From: Hyphochytrium catenoides
Taxonomy: Eukaryota; Sar; Hyphochytriomycetes; Hyphochytriales; Hyphochytriaceae
Assembly: GCA_900088475.1 (NCBI GenBank)
Contig: FLMG01001356.1
Coordinates: 8,152 to 61,163 of the forward strand
Reading direction: 5' to 3'
DNA: 53,012 nt
Of this stretch, positions 21,901-35,110 are shown piece by piece (position 1 is the stretch's first letter; the number at the start of each line of letters is the position of its first letter). Under the pieces are notes generated by a model. The model saw only the letters and a list, made by a program, of their open reading frames with translations, was not told where the DNA came from and ran no database searches. Both the position numbers and the translations under genes were made by a program.

Positions 21901-23692
21901 AGGCTCTGAAGGCCCAGATTGTTAAAATGAAGGTGGAGGAGAAACAAGCAACTCAAAGAGCGAAACTAACCCAGGATAGGCTGCAACGGAGAATCAAGGT
22001 ACTTTATGGAAAGCTGTCATCCTATAAGCGCTTTGAAAGAAATCTTCTTTAATACCAGGAGCTGGAAGGCAAAGTTGCTGAGTTGCAGGATGAGGTTAAG
22101 TTCTTGGAGAGAGAAAGGCTGCAGAAATGGGCTGATCAGCAGTCAGCTCGGGAAGGGGACAGAGAAGATAACAAGAAGGGAGAAAGAGTGTCGGAGAACA
22201 GGCGTGCGAAAGAGACCTTTAAACAAGGCAAGAACCCCTCAAAGGCTGTGAACAACGGAGAGTCTGCTAGGGATAGTCGTAGGAATATTCAGCAGGGCCA
22301 AACGTCTATGGCAGACACGGAGCCTCTGGAGAGATCTCAACGCTATGATCCTGGTAAATATCAGCCTCCGGATGCAGGTAATTATTTCCGTCACGCTCTA
22401 TCCCTCTCAAGTAGAGCTAAAGGTGCTCGCGATCTTCTCACTCTCTAGAATGGGACCATGCCAACAGCCTTTCCGTAGACCGACAAGGAGAAGGAGACCT
22501 CTCGCTGGACGAGGAGTTCTACAATGAACAGCAGGATCTGGCTGAATCTCAGCCATCAAATGATTATTCTATGCCCGCCTTCATTCCAAGATTGCCTACC
22601 GTCTTGGCGAGCTCCAGAGCCGATAGTTATGAGGAAGGAGGTACATCTTCCTTATCTATTCCTTGATCTTTAGTCCCGTTGTTTCGTCGCTCTCTTTGCT
22701 GTCAAATACGTGAGTTCAGCGAAGTATGCCGGCCGGACCTCACCTTGTCCTCTTTTGTTACCTTGTCTTGGGTAGGGAGAGGCACCACACAACAAACCGG
22801 TGCCCCTTCTTCTAAGACTCAGGTGGTGCGAGAGGATGGCACGGTCGTCATCACCTTCCGGAACGGGACCGTCAAGGAGGTATTCCCGAACAAGAACACT
22901 CTCGTGCGCTTTGTTAATGGAGACGTGAAGAAGGTAGGAAGAGGCCGGTCGGGTTATTCGTCTCTCATTTGAGTCTCTTTTCCTTCGCTACTGCCGCCTC
23001 CTCGCGCTCTCAACTTTGAGTATATTTGCTGACTATGGGATGTCTTCGCGCTCACGTTTGCCTTGTAACCCTTAGACCCTCGCAGACAGTGGCTTGGTAA
23101 TCTACTACTACGCTGAGGCGGATACGACTCACACTACCCTCCCTGATGGAACTGAGGTCTTTGAGTTTCCAAATAGACAAGTTGAGAAGCACTTTCCTTC
23201 CGGAAGGAAGGAGATATTCTTCCCCGATGGCACGCACAAGGTACCTTGTTTATAAGATGACCACCTTAAAAACATCAACCCGTAGCGTTCTGTGTGTTAG
23301 GCAACTTCTTTCCCTGTTCCCTGCCGCCCTCTCCTAAAAATAGTAGCTATAGGTAGCTTGTTAAGGGCTCCACAGCTGTACTGGAACTAAAATCTGTCGC
23401 TTGCCGCAGATTATTTATGAGAACGAGGATGAAGAATCATTTTTTCCTGACGGCTCTTCAATGCTAGAGCGAATAGATGGCGTACGGGTGAGCAACGCAT
23501 CTCCTTGCCGGCCAACTCTTTTGCCTCAGCATTAGTCACGTCTCTAGCTCTTGTTGTCCCTGATCATTTCTAGCTCCCCTCCTTTCCCCTCACCCCACTT
23601 TTTCCTTTGCACAGGTTTTCGTAAACGCCGATGGGAGCAAACACATTGAGTATCCGGGTAGCTCCAGCTATCCTGTCGCATCGGCCCATTAG
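18989..23692 (+). CDS. SAS4: centriole assembly protein SAS-4/CPAP (CENPJ homologue)
   Basis: Starts [20 protein letters not shown]; a 45-nt intron leads to [17 protein letters not shown] conserved N-terminal block reads [18 protein letters not shown] and [11 protein letters not shown], the motif type found ahead of the coiled coil in CPAP. A low-complexity acidic region follows. The coiled coil (about 21360-22140) aligns with [78 protein letters not shown]. The C-terminal G-box/TCP domain is a run of short beta repeats: [85 protein letters not shown], ending with TAG at 23692. SAS-4 links the cartwheel to microtubules and sets centriole length; the G-box binds STIL/Ana2-type partners. More than ten introns. 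Confidence 0.93.
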
Positions 23693-23971
23693 CTTCCCAC
23701 GGAGTAGATCCGAGAACACATAGAGAGCGGTCCAGCAGCTTTGAAAAGCCGTATGTACATATACCCTTTCTTCAGCGGGCGGTAGATTTATAGAAGGCTA
23801 GGGGTTGCTTATGTCTAGATACAGCTAAAATAACAGATGTATTTATGTGTACAAGTACAAGATGTGCCCAGCCTTTCTCCGAAGCCAGACGGAGGGCGGA
23901 CTGTGTCTCAGTTATAAAGACCTGTTCGACCCTCCTTCTTCTCTCTCCATCCTTGACCTTCAAGGGTAACT

Positions 23972-26900
23972 TCAATCCGTCCCATCCTGAGAGACCGCAG
24001 AGGTATTGAGGTGTCAGTAGATAGATACATCAAGTATCCAGCAAGATATGGAACTAATACGCCCTGCCTTCCTTACCAGTGCCTTCAATAATTGGCTTTC
24101 TCTCTGCTTTAATCTGGCAACCTCTGCCTTCAACTCTGAGTTACCTGCTTTGAGAGCCTGGAACTCGGCATTGCTAGGTAAAGTATTCCTAAGGAGAGAC
24201 CCACCGAGGTAACGTTTGGTCATTAAGTTGTTGAAGGAAACAATGCAGAAAAGTCCGGCCCGCTGAGACTAAAATGGGATATTAAAAGGATATCCAGATC
24301 TATCTCACTTTTCCAGAAGAAGAGTGCTTCTTCTCCTCTCTGTTTCTTCAAGCTTCTTCTCAAGACAGAAGTTTAGATTCTTTAACTTTTCTACTTCAGC
24401 CCTCAGACCAGCGTTCTCGACGCTTTCCTTCGTCTTCTTCTCGGAGGAGCTCTCTCCGATGGTCCATGAAGAGTCACCCTAAAGGACTAATTAGATAACA
24501 AATAGCCTGACGCAAGATCCAGCTGCATTGCTCAAGAAAGGCCGTGGCGACGTGTTTCAAATTCAGGGACGAAGGCTTAGATCGCAGTTATATACAGAAA
24601 AAAAAACGAGAGGCTTGCAGATGCAACAGTGGCAGGAAGTTGGGGATCAATGATGAAGGCGGGCCCTCACAGTCTTAAAAAATGCCTCTTCTAAATTGTC
24701 AAGCTTTTGTCTGAGCGCTTCATTTTCCGTCAAAATTTCTCGCATCTGCCCGTCCGAACTTGATACAGCAACGCGCAGGTCCCCGTTCTCCTACATCAAG
24801 AGCAATAGAGTCAAGCTAGCCCCTTGGCAAAGCATCAGCTTTGCCGGTCTATATAAGAGACAGTCACAACCTCCCCTTGCGCTGTGACTGTTTTGCTCAC
24901 ATCCATTGGTACCCATCTCGCCCCCTTCCATAGAAGCCTTGCTCTGTCTCCTGTTGAATCGTACGAACCGGCACCCATCATACCTCTAACTCTTCCCATT
25001 TCAATGAAAGCTCCCATTTCTTACTTAGGTTCTGACCACCATCGCTTGCTTATAGACGGCTCACAACCTCCTCTCTCTTCGCTGGACGTAAGTCCACTAA
25101 TCACTGTGTCGCTTCACCCTGTCTTTCACTTTTCTCTATTCCTCTTTGACCTCACCTTTTTTATCCGCTCAAGCTCTAGCTGATATTGATGCAATAGGCG
25201 CTTGAAATCTGTTGCTTCCGCTTCCTCTGCCTGTACTTCTTGCTCTATGCCAGTGCTATCCTTCCTTCCCCGCTCCGTTGCTGGAATGGGTTCCTGTCCC
25301 TTCTTTGCTGTCGTTGCTTTTCGTAGCCTCACCAAGTTGTTCGCATCATCAGAATGGGTGCTGAGTGGTCTCTGTTCTTCACCCTTTCCTGAGGTTTCGT
25401 CAAGAGGTGGCACGCGATGGACCTTCTGGGGTTCTGTTACCGGAGGTAAAGAACAGAGTGACCACAAAGATACGTATGAATCATTTTAGGGTCTCACTAC
25501 CGCGGGCTGAGACCTGTAACAAGTTGGAAAGCAAGCAAAGACGACGCAGTGACCTCTCTTCTCGTTAGGAAGTCTCTGGCGATAGTATTATCTCCTCCCA
25601 TATAACTGTAGCCACGCCCATCCTCCTAGCTCATCTGTGGGTTCTCCCCTTCTCGCACTTGGATTACCTTTGTCTTTGCAGAGTTCCGGCGGAGGGTAAT
25701 CTGGCTGTCTGATCTCTTGACCCATGGGGACGCCATGCATTAGAAGAGGCTTACCTCCTCCAATCTGAGACCTTAGGTACTCGTTCTCCAGCTTCAACAG
25801 CCGATTCTATTCGGAGGCATTGCGTTAGTGTCAAGACCCACGCAGAACAAAGACGTCCCTTATAATGCAAAGTTGATGCTAGTACGTTGACCAGAAAGTG
25901 CGAAGATACACCTGAAACAAAGGAGTGGGGCAACAGAGGGAGCATTCCTAATTTTCGACCTCTACACTATCTTTTCTTTCCATATCTTCCGCGATGATAA
26001 CTTGTCCCGTTCAATGCTATCTATCACTCTATGTTGCCCCTACCACTACCTGATTTGTCCCTTTCTCCATCTCTCTATCCTCGTTTGGTGCTCACCGCTT
26101 TTCTCAATGCAATTATAAGCTGTTCCTGAGGATTGACATGTACTGACGGCTGGTTCTGTATATTCTTGGCCCTTGTGGCATAGTTTAGGGTACTTAATGT
26201 CTCTTCCAGCATCGAACTGGCGGGAGAGCAGCAGGCTACCATAAGGGTCTGGCTGTTCCCACCTGAGGAAAGTATTAGAAGAATAAATGTCAGGCACAGC
26301 TTACACCTAACCGATTCACAGATGCTGCCCTAAGAGAGGCAAAAGAAAAGAGAGGAGACTGGACCTTGAGCATTGAGCTTAAGGAACAAGAGACAGAGAT
26401 GAGACTCTAAGACACACTGCATAGATAGGAAAAAAGAACAATGAGTGAGTAGTCGAAGATGTATATAGTATAGTAGGGGCAAAGATTAGAACTGGAATAG
26501 ATCTTCTAAGGATAGGATAGCGAGTCAATTCAGCTTCAGAGCTCAGTGCTAGATAGTAGTGGAAAACAGAAGGAAAAGTCTGCAAAAAGCAGAAACGTAA
26601 GACGTGAACTTTAGCAATAAAAGCAATAGGAAGTAAGAGGTGTTGCCAACGGAAGTGCCAGCCAGTACCTAAAGAATCCATGAGGAGTTTAGTGAGCTTG
26701 CTATCCCTATAGGGTACGTGGTTCTTGTTGGCTTTCGAGTCAGCAAGGAACGAGATGACCTTGCCCAAGGTGAAGAGAGATTTGTTGATGCTACCGGTCT
26801 CTTGCAGGTCAGTTGGCTTTGTATCCTTGATCCGCTCACTTCAATAAGGCAAGGGTAGGTCAGAATCCACCTCATCCATACAAAGAGTAAGAGACTGAAG

Positions 26901-28588
26901 TGACGTGAACAAAGGACAAAGTATGGAGAAGATAGAAATAATCCTGCACCCCTTGACAAACTCAGCTCGTTGCAGAAGGGTTGTCCGTCCTATATGAAGA
27001 ATCCTGACCTGCCGGCAAGATCGACAAATGTGATCTTGCCATATTTCTGCACTAGGTGACCGTCATCCTTGTCAATCGACTCTGAGTCCAGGTACAGTGC
27101 CAGGAGACTGTGTGATCGGCTTGAGTCCTTGTTTAGGTTGTGAGATCCCACCCTGGAAGGGAACGAAGGTTAGATGTATAGGGCAAAGCCCGCACTTTAG
27201 CTCCTTTATAAACTCTTCCAAGGTGTCCACCACCGACAGCCTCCTACCTTCTGTTCTTATGACCCTCCGCGACCACAGCCATTAAGTCGTCCAAGTTCTC
27301 ACATGAGACAACAACCAGATCCTGACCTCCATCAAAGCCAAGGAGAAAAGTGGTTCAGGAGGTTCAAAGTCAAAGGAGAGGCAGGGAAGCGTTAGCAGCT
27401 GGGGGCAATTGCATGAAGCAGCAGGAAGTGAATATCAGCCATAAGGAAGACGCCGATATGGGTTACCTTGACAAAGAAGCCTGTTTGTTGGCCCCATCGG
27501 ATTCCTAAAGGCTGCTGCGTGAAGTTGAGAAGGTCGTACACCTGCAGAGGGCCCCAGAGAGTTAGGCATTCCTCTTCTCTGGCATTATGTATCCCCCATA
27601 AGAGTCATTCATCTTGTGTGAGGCACGTCTACAGCAGCCGTACCCTCTGTCTTCTCCTCACCCTCTTCAGACATCTTTCGTTTTTGTAGAGCCACGAACC
27701 ACGTTGTCCTGACTCTATCTGTCCGCCTTTTCAACAGACCTGTTCGTTATAGATCTCACAGTAGGAGGCCCTTATCGAATATTTGACAACTCCGCCCTCT
27801 TGCAGACTCTGTACCGAGTCAAAGATAAATCGCATTGCCCGCGGGATAATCCCATCACTGTCTTCATTCTGGCCCTTGGACCGAGATTCGTCACCTGCTG
27901 TCAGAGATTCATTTAAGACGCACTGCTATGTCTCCTTGACCCTCTTGCATCATCGTTGATCGCTACTCGTCAGAGGGTCTCAGCCCGCTAAAGTCCTTCT
28001 TCTTCCCTTGTCAATTTGCCAAACCACAAGGGCAGACCAATAATCTTGGGTCTCCGCTACCTACTCACCAGGCTAGTAGGCTACTCACCAAGCTTCTCCT
28101 CTAGCCCTGACATGCTGTAGGTCTTGCCTGACCCTGTCTGCCCATAAGCGAAAACAGTGGCATTGTACCCGTCAAGGGCGGCGAGGATGAGATCTTTCAC
28201 TCCTGAGTAAGAGAAAAACTCTTCCTGGCTAACTGAGGGAGCCGCACACCAATCAAAGCTGAAGGGCTTCAGAACCTCTCGACCAGCGTTGGTGGATGTC
28301 AGCACCTGTTCAAAGGAGAGAGAGACGTCCGTTAGAACAAGCAAAATGTCAAGCCATCCTAGTAACTACGGAGAGCTCAAGGTAAAGGGCAAGATAGGGC
28401 AGCGATATGAAGGACATAGAGTCCATTGTATATAGATACTATCGCGATGAGAGGCGGTGGAGGGATGAATGAAAAGAGAGAGAGAAGGAATAACAAAAAG
28501 AAAGAGAGAAAGTGAAGCGAGGGAGAGAGGCAGGAGGAGAAGACGAGAAAAGAGAGAGTAAGAGAGAAATAGAGAAAAGAAAAAAAAA

Positions 28589-28636
<48 letters not shown>

Positions 28637-29282
28637 CAGTTTAAGGACGGTACGACTTCTCTCATTCGATTCCGACCTTGAGCTCCTTAGCTTGCCCCGT
28701 GTCAGTGAGTATGACGTCGACATCGCCACGGGCCTTCTCATTCTCATTACAGGGCCGGAGCCGAGTTATGACCCGAACTCTGGAGTTAGGGAGAGCGAGG
28801 GCGAAGCTTCAATGAGTATTTCCACTAAAATGTGATACAAAGGACGGGAAGCGGCGCAGAGTAATGGCGAAGAGGGGCAACGATGTAAGAAAGGCCAACA
28901 CGGACATGGCCGTAGTTCTTTTCTGAATGTAAGAGAAAGGTACAACCCAGGTCCTACCTGGAGGAGACGTGTCCCCGCTCGCTAGTGACATCTTCCTGGT
29001 CATCCTCTGCTTTCGTCGTTTTAGACGCAACTGGGCCGTTTCCAGGCGGTTTGGACGATCGAGAACTTCTCTTAGAGTTGGCACTGTCACCTCTCTCTTT
29101 GGAACCATGAGCAGCCACATTTTGCGCCTGCTGCTGAGAAGGTGGAGGCCCCATGCCTTGCCTTCCTTCTTCAATATCCTACCCTCTCTGCTCGACCCGC
29201 TCTTCAATTTGGGACGTCCTCATCGTTCTACATGGACATCTTCAAAGGAGCTTCCTACCTTGGGCATTTGCTGAAGCTCCAT
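23972..29282 (-). CDS. kinesin, N-terminal motor with long C-terminal coiled coil
   Basis: ATG at 29282 (MELQQMPK) joins an exon of disordered Gln/Ser/Lys-rich residues and then the motor domain: [18 protein letters not shown], a P-loop [11 protein letters not shown] (about 28130), [13 protein letters not shown], the switch [12 protein letters not shown], switch II VDLAGSER across an intron, [32 protein letters not shown], and [20 protein letters not shown] at the neck. The phrase [12 protein letters not shown] plus [14 protein letters not shown] after the motor is the neck pattern of a protist kinesin group often labelled KIF12/kinesin-12-like; that placement is tentative. Later exons are coiled coil ([30 protein letters not shown]). 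The last exon probably stops at 23972. At least twelve introns. Tail to tail with SAS-4. Confidence 0.9.
28580..28633. repeat. GA/AG microsatellite in a kinesin intron
   Basis: An interrupted (AG)n tract in the intron between the first motor exon and the P-loop exon. On the transcribed (minus) strand it is a polypyrimidine (CT)n run. The flanks (28440-28580) are also GA-rich. Confidence 0.9.
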
Positions 29283-29839
29283 CCTTACAGTCTTGGGGCC
29301 AAGCTGTTACAAGGCATGACACCGCTGTGGCGATCGACATAATAGCTTAAAGGGGAAAGGAGGCCCAGGCAAGCGAGACGACGGCAGGCTTGCCTGTTCG
29401 GCTGCTGGGCTGTGGACGAGCCATCAGTCCTCCGTCCTCAAGGCTCTCGCTCTGCGCTGTTCCGCGTCTTCAGTTCCTGTAACCTTTCGATTCACATCAA
29501 CGCCTACCGGGATTACGAATTATCATTGAAATATTCCGGGAAATAACTATATAAGAGTCTGATTATCGGAAATACAACCCCTGCAAGTCATCAGTCACAC
29601 AAAGGCTCCCATCCCTCAATAGAGAGAAGGCAGACGAAGGCGCTCACAGATGATCGACACCGAAGCAAGCGAGGCAGAAGATCAAGGATAGCTGTTAAGC
29701 CGTGGACGTCCTACTGTCGATCGTAGCGAGGACAAGGATGGATATATAACTCTGATATTTTCTGGTTAGCGATAAAATGGGGTGTGAGGTGGATTGACGT
29801 TTTAGGCCCTGCAGATGATCTGCCGCCCAAAGCTAACCA
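29283..29839. other. gap between kinesin promoter and SR protein 3' end
   Basis: No gene recognised. It contains the upstream region of the kinesin gene and the 3' flank of the SR protein gene. Confidence 0.5.
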
Positions 29840-32387
29840 TTAGTACCTACTGCTGCGCTCCCTAGGGCGATCGCGGTAGCCTGCATCCTCTTCTGGATGG
29901 CGATCGCGGTAGGAGCGTTCATAGTAGTCATCGCGGTGAGAAGAGCGAGGAGGGGGATAATCATCATAACGACGCTCTCTTTCTCGTTCTCTGTCTCTTG
30001 GCGCTTCGTAGTAGGGGTCTCTGCTGTCGCGGTCACGCCCATCGCGATAGTCTTTGGCTCCTGAACGCTGGGACCCTCCATAGTCATACCGGTCGCGATA
30101 GTCTCGGTCCATGTCTGCGCGAGACCCATAGCCTCTGTCTCTGCTTCTGGATCGTCGGTAGGAAGAAGGCGGAGGATTCCTTCCTGCCCTTTCACGGCTT
30201 CTCCCTCTCCCGGAAGGTTCTTGTGAACGAAAAACAGTAATCAGGGAAATCTATAGACAACGTCGAGATGAGGAAGAAAGGCAACAAATTCCAAGACATA
30301 CCTCGCCTCCTAGGTGGAGATCGGGAGCGGCTTGAGCGCCGGCGGCCCCTATCACTGAGGAAAAGAAGGGGTACAAGCGAGCGGGGTTGGTAAGGTAGTG
30401 GACGTTGAAGGCCGAAAGGCAGAGGGAAGGCCATGGATAAGGTGGTTGATGACGTTGCGTGAGAGAATAACGTAGGAGAATAGCGATGGCAACAGTTTGC
30501 GATGCAAACGCAGGAAGTGGCAGGTGACGAGGACTATCAGCGCTATAGAGCGTAGTTCGGGTTGGCGATGGACGGACTGCGATGGTAGACGAGGTAAGGG
30601 CCCCTGTAAGGCTCAAGGTAGGTCGATGGCGCCTGGGGGCGGCACGTTGGATACCGACGTGCTGATGCCAGTAAGTGGGAGAGGCGAAGGACAGATCGAT
30701 GACAAATGGCTCAGGGCGAATCGATGACAGATGGCTCCAAAGCACCCCATGCGGAAGACCTTAGCCCCTACAGGGAGTCTCGCCAGACGGCTGGTTCACG
30801 GTGGATGGCTGTCATACCTCTTGCTGCTCAACTGTTTGGAGGCGAACTCGACAGTAATGGTGTCGCCCTTCAAAAGTGAGTTGTTGGTCTCCTTTTGAGC
30901 TCTAATGGAGTCTTCCAGATCGTTGAACTCAATAAAGGCGAAGTTCCGAGTCACCTCGCACTGAGCAGGAGAAAGATAAGTAAGCTAATAGGAATGCGCC
31001 ATGTACCGAAAAGTACAGCAATGAAGGGTCTATCCCGACATAGAGGGAGTGAGATAAAGAGGTACAGAGGCAGAGACATGTATGAGGCAGATACAGGCAT
31101 CAGGCAGCATGTGGAGAGCAAACTTTGGGCAATGGTAATCAATGGCTACGGTTGAAGACTGTGAGAGGCGACATATATCAGTCAGATGAAGGCCCACAAA
31201 GACCACAGCTTAGGCAGAGAGACCTCATCCTCAACGTAGGAACCTACCCGCTGAAGGCTACCATATGAGCGATATAATTCTCTCAAGTCTCTCTCGTCAG
31301 TCCTTCTAGGGTCAAAGTTGACCACAAACAGAGTTTTGTTGGGTTGCATCTCACCACGTCGACGCTCTTGCTCGCGTCTAGGAACACTACGAGTCAGTTC
31401 GCCGCTCATCAAGGAAGATGATAGCCGAATGGGAATCCAGGAACACCAAGGACTGGAAGCGGATGAATGTTATCCATACCTGCGGACAGGTCCGTCGCCC
31501 TTGGCGAATTCTACCCTAAGATTCTTGCTAAACGTCTGCGAGCCATTGAGCTTTTCCACGACACCTTCGAGGTTGTCTGTGCGATGTGCGTATACAAAAG
31601 CGTATCCCTTCTTCATGTCTGTCATCAGGCAGCGTCAGATTACCTTTCACAAAAGGTGTAGCAAATATAGCAGTAGAAGATTCAAGGACAACGGAGCTGA
31701 TGGCCCGTAATGAACGCCTTGGAAGTCAAAGGCGGATAAAAGAGTGGCAATAAGCGAAGAAAAGACATCGCGGAGACAGATCTTGAGCACAGCTTACCGA
31801 CACGCTTGACTTTTGCCCCTTGATCCTCAAATGCTCTCTGAAGATCTATGCCCCGGGTATCAATATCAAAGTTCCCAATGAACACAGCACGGGTGTCATC
31901 TTCGTCATTGTTACTGTGTGTCTGTCCAGAGAAGAGAGTCACAGAACATGAGCCAAATTCTCCATGCAATCAGAGCGGGACGAGCACAGAGCTCTTAAGT
32001 GAGGCTGGCAAGCGGGTAAGAGGCTTAGAGTTACGAGGACTACGAGTAAGTATGAACATGAGACATGTAAGGTAAGCGAAACAAAGGAGGGTAAGAGAGA
32101 GGTTTCAAGTGAGAACGCCTTAGCATTGAAACAGCGGTTGCGGGCCCTACCGACGAAGGAGCGTTCCTAGCCTCTGCTTTAGGATCGTCCCGATTTCTGG
32201 GGATTTCTCCTCGCTCCGGACGGTCATCCATTTGTGAGTCCTGCGATTGCGCTCTGCCTCGAGCAGGAGACCCCTCCCTGGAGCTTGGAGGATCAGGAGA
32301 TTCTCTGCCTAAGCTACGTCTGCGATCTGGAGAGGGAGATCGTGATCGAGATCGTGAGCGGTCATCAACTTCTGGAGAGCTGCTCAT
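29840..32387 (-). CDS. SR splicing factor with two RRMs, RS31/RS40-like
   Basis: ATG at 32387 opens an N-terminal Ser/Arg/Asp segment (MSSSPEVDDRSRSRSRSPSP). RRM1 reads TRAVFIGNFDIDTRGIDLQR, then VDMKKGYAFVYAHR and SKNLRVEFAKGDGPVRR. RRM2 reads NKTLFVVNFDPRRTDERDLR, then EVTRNFAFIEFND and TITVEFASKQ. The phrases VFIGNF..TR, MKKGYAFVY, VEFAKGDG and KTLFVVNFDP are those of the two-RRM RS subfamily known from Arabidopsis RS31/RS40; animal SRSF1 instead has SWQDLKD in RRM2, absent here. The C-terminal RS region (RRRSSRSRSPPRRRG, then DYRDRYDYGGSQ and many Arg-Asp, Arg-Glu and Tyr-Arg runs) ends SSRY with TAA at 29840. It should act in exon definition and 5' splice site choice in the nucleus. The N-terminal RS segment is extra relative to plant members. 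Five or more introns. Confidence 0.9.
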
Positions 32388-33282
32388 CGTGCCTCTGCTA
32401 AACTACCGCCTCTGTCCTCAAGCACCCTCTTCTGGTTAGAAAAGACTTATGCTTGGGCCAAGGATGATAGATAATAAACAAGGATGTATAGGGAAGCCGC
32501 GGGAGCTGGCGTCAATGAAGTCAGCGCCGTCTATGTGGGCTCAGTGCTCGGAGTCTTCACATACAAGCTTTAGAGAGACTTCGGATCTTCGATCTCTGTG
32601 ATGAAATCTCCGCATTGCTGCCCAAATGTGTACCATTTTGCAAGACAGAGTGAGATAGTGAGATTCAGAGACATCATGACCTCAAAGCAAAAATAGCGGG
32701 GTCTTTTTGCTCAAGAACCGAGACAGACTGCACTTAGAGATATTGCAGACATAGAGGCCCACACAGAGAAAATACAGAGACACAGCCCCCAGCGCCGCAC
32801 AGCTCGATCTGCATTATTAATCCTCCTCGATAACCGCTGAAGCCCTATCCTCCTCACACGGAGACGGAGCGTATTACAGTAACACTCCTTATCGGATAAC
32901 CAGGCAGGATTCTTTCACTCTCACTGTCAGGCTACTCCGAAATAGGGTTTCACTGTATTTACCTATGGGTGTTCGAGAACGAGGGCATCACAACATTGAT
33001 CTTCGTCAGAATCCGATCCTCATGATCTTCAAACTCTTTCTTCTCGTTTTATAAATCATCAGCACAGAGAGCGCTCAACAACAGATGGACAGATGCAAGC
33101 TTGGGCAAGATAGAAGGAGGAGACAAGAATGATGAGAAACCGAGCAGGTGGAAATCTCCTCGTCACATACTGTTGGCTTTATTGTACAATATGATAGCGT
33201 CGCAGGGATAGCTAACTACTGAGTAAGAAGCTAGGGGAAGCTTACCTCATCGTATCCCTGCAAGCGGGGAGCCTGCATAAGA
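32388..33282. other. divergent gap between the SR protein and SDS22 genes
   Basis: No gene seen. It carries the promoters of both flanking genes, which point away from each other. Confidence 0.5.
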
Positions 33283-35110
33283 ATGGAAGAGACTGTGGAG
33301 GATAGGCCTGATGCTCTTAGCTCGCCAAGAGTTAGACTCTCGGAAGGAGTAGACGATGAGGAAGGCAACAGTGCTATGAACCCAGAACAGGAGGAGCACC
33401 AACAACATGAGGTGGAGATAATAACACCAGCGGATGTAGTGGAGGTTGATGCAGAGGAAGAAGTATGTGCACTTGACGCTTTATTCACTGCGTCTCTTGA
33501 AGTACTCTAACCATATGATAGGCATTCTTTTACGTGGGCACACGGGGCAAAAAGGTGAACAAAATAGCCGGCCTGGAGACACATACGCAACTCAAGGTGA
33601 GATGATATCCTTGATGAATACAACGTCTAGTCGCATCCGTACCAAAGTGCCAACGGATAGCTTGAGATAAAAGCAATGCAGCGAGAGACTTACTATTCAT
33701 GGGGAAGCAACACTCTATCTAAAGAGGAACTTTACGGAACAAACCGACAACAGAACAAATAGAAGACGGGGAGGCGAAAGAGATAATGAATCATGCCCAA
33801 CGGAATATTCTCTTTGGACGCTAATGTATCCTATAACAGACGCTAGTCCTGAGGTCTAATAACATTACAAAGATGGAGGGCTTATCAGCTCTAACGAATC
33901 TGACGATGCTGGAGCTCAACGATAACCAACTTCGGAAGATCCAAGACTATCAAACCCTAAGCCAGCTGACAATACTGGATGTTTCCTACAATCAGATCCG
34001 GCACATACCAGACCTCAGCTGCCTGACCCAGCTGCAAGAGCTCTACGTGGCGACCAACAAGCTGACAGAAATCGCCGGAATCGAGGAGTTGAAAGAGCTA
34101 AAGAAACTAGATCTAGGAGGGAATAGGATCAGGGTAAGAACCGGAAAGACTTGGACGGTGAAAATGTGCCTGCTGAACATGTAGTCCAGACTATCTCAGG
34201 CCTGGCCAAGCTAACAAGGCTGGAAGAGTTATGGTTGGGGAAGAACAAGATCGCAGAGATTGAGGTCAGTTACCTATCTGATGGCTTACCTGTCTCCTGG
34301 TCTACTCGGTTGCTTATTAGCTAACCCCAACAGGGCTTAGACGGTCTGCACGCGTTAAAAAGGCTAAGTATTCAGGTCAGTTGCCTTCTATGGAGAATTG
34401 ACAACAAATAATAAGATGAATAAGACCTAACACCCTCACCCTACTTCATAGAGCAACCGCGTCACTAAGATCACAGGACTTCTAGCTCTCAGAGCTTTAG
34501 AAGAGCTCTATCTGAGCCACAATGGCATTGAGCGGTTAGAAGGACTTGATAACCTGGTAAGAGATGGCCCTGAAAGGTATAATGTGCTTTGATGTACTCA
34601 CCTTCCTCTTTAGAGAGAGTTAAATACTATAGACCTCGGAGTGAACCGGATCAGCGCGATAGAGAATATAGGCCACTTAGCTAAACTTACAGACCTCTGG
34701 GTAAGCCGTTAGGCCTCTGGAATGTACTCTATATCTAGGTTCTCATGGCTACTGTTCATGATCTGCAAAGATGAATGGGAACAAGGTCGCCACGTTTGAG
34801 GAAGTAGAAAAGCTAAGACCGCTGACCAATCTAGCAACGATTTATCTAGAGCACAACCCTCTCGCTGAGTAAGTCAGAAATCTTTGGCAGGGTGTTCATT
34901 CTATGATTCACTGTTTCCCTCTCTATCTTGTCCCGTCGTACACTTGTGATGCCACGTTGGTCCCTACTGATCACCATCCCTCTACTACCCGTTGCCTCCA
35001 TCGTCAACAGAGACTTCGAGTACCGCAAACGCATCACACAGATCCTACCACAGGTGACACAGATAGATGCCGACCCCGTTCATCGCCTTCCCGTTCAGCA
35101 CCCAGTCTAG
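33283..35110 (+). CDS. PPP1R7: protein phosphatase 1 regulatory subunit SDS22 (LRR)
   Basis: ATG at 33283 begins an acidic N-terminus (MEETVEDRPDALSSPRVRLS). About ten SDS22-type leucine-rich repeats follow over eight or more short exons: VNKIAGLETHTQLK, TLVLRSNNITKMEGLSALTN, LTMLELNDNQLRKIQDY, LTILDVSYNQIRHIPDLSCL, LQELYVATNKLTEIAGIEEL, KKLDLGGNRIR, LEELWLGKNKIAEIEGL, SNRVTKITGLLAL, LEELYLSHNGIERLEGLDNL, DLGVNRISAIENIGHLAKL. The LRR cap (TIYLEHNPLAE, then DFEYRKRITQILPQVTQIDA) closes the protein at 35110. The ELYLSHNGIE and cap phrases are diagnostic for SDS22, which binds PP1 catalytic subunit and controls its maturation and mitotic activity. Plus strand, divergent from the SR protein gene. 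Confidence 0.94.

Noticed and set aside
28366-28747. Long Ser/Leu or Arg/Glu frames
   Set aside because: They are products of the GA/TC microsatellite within a kinesin intron, not genes.
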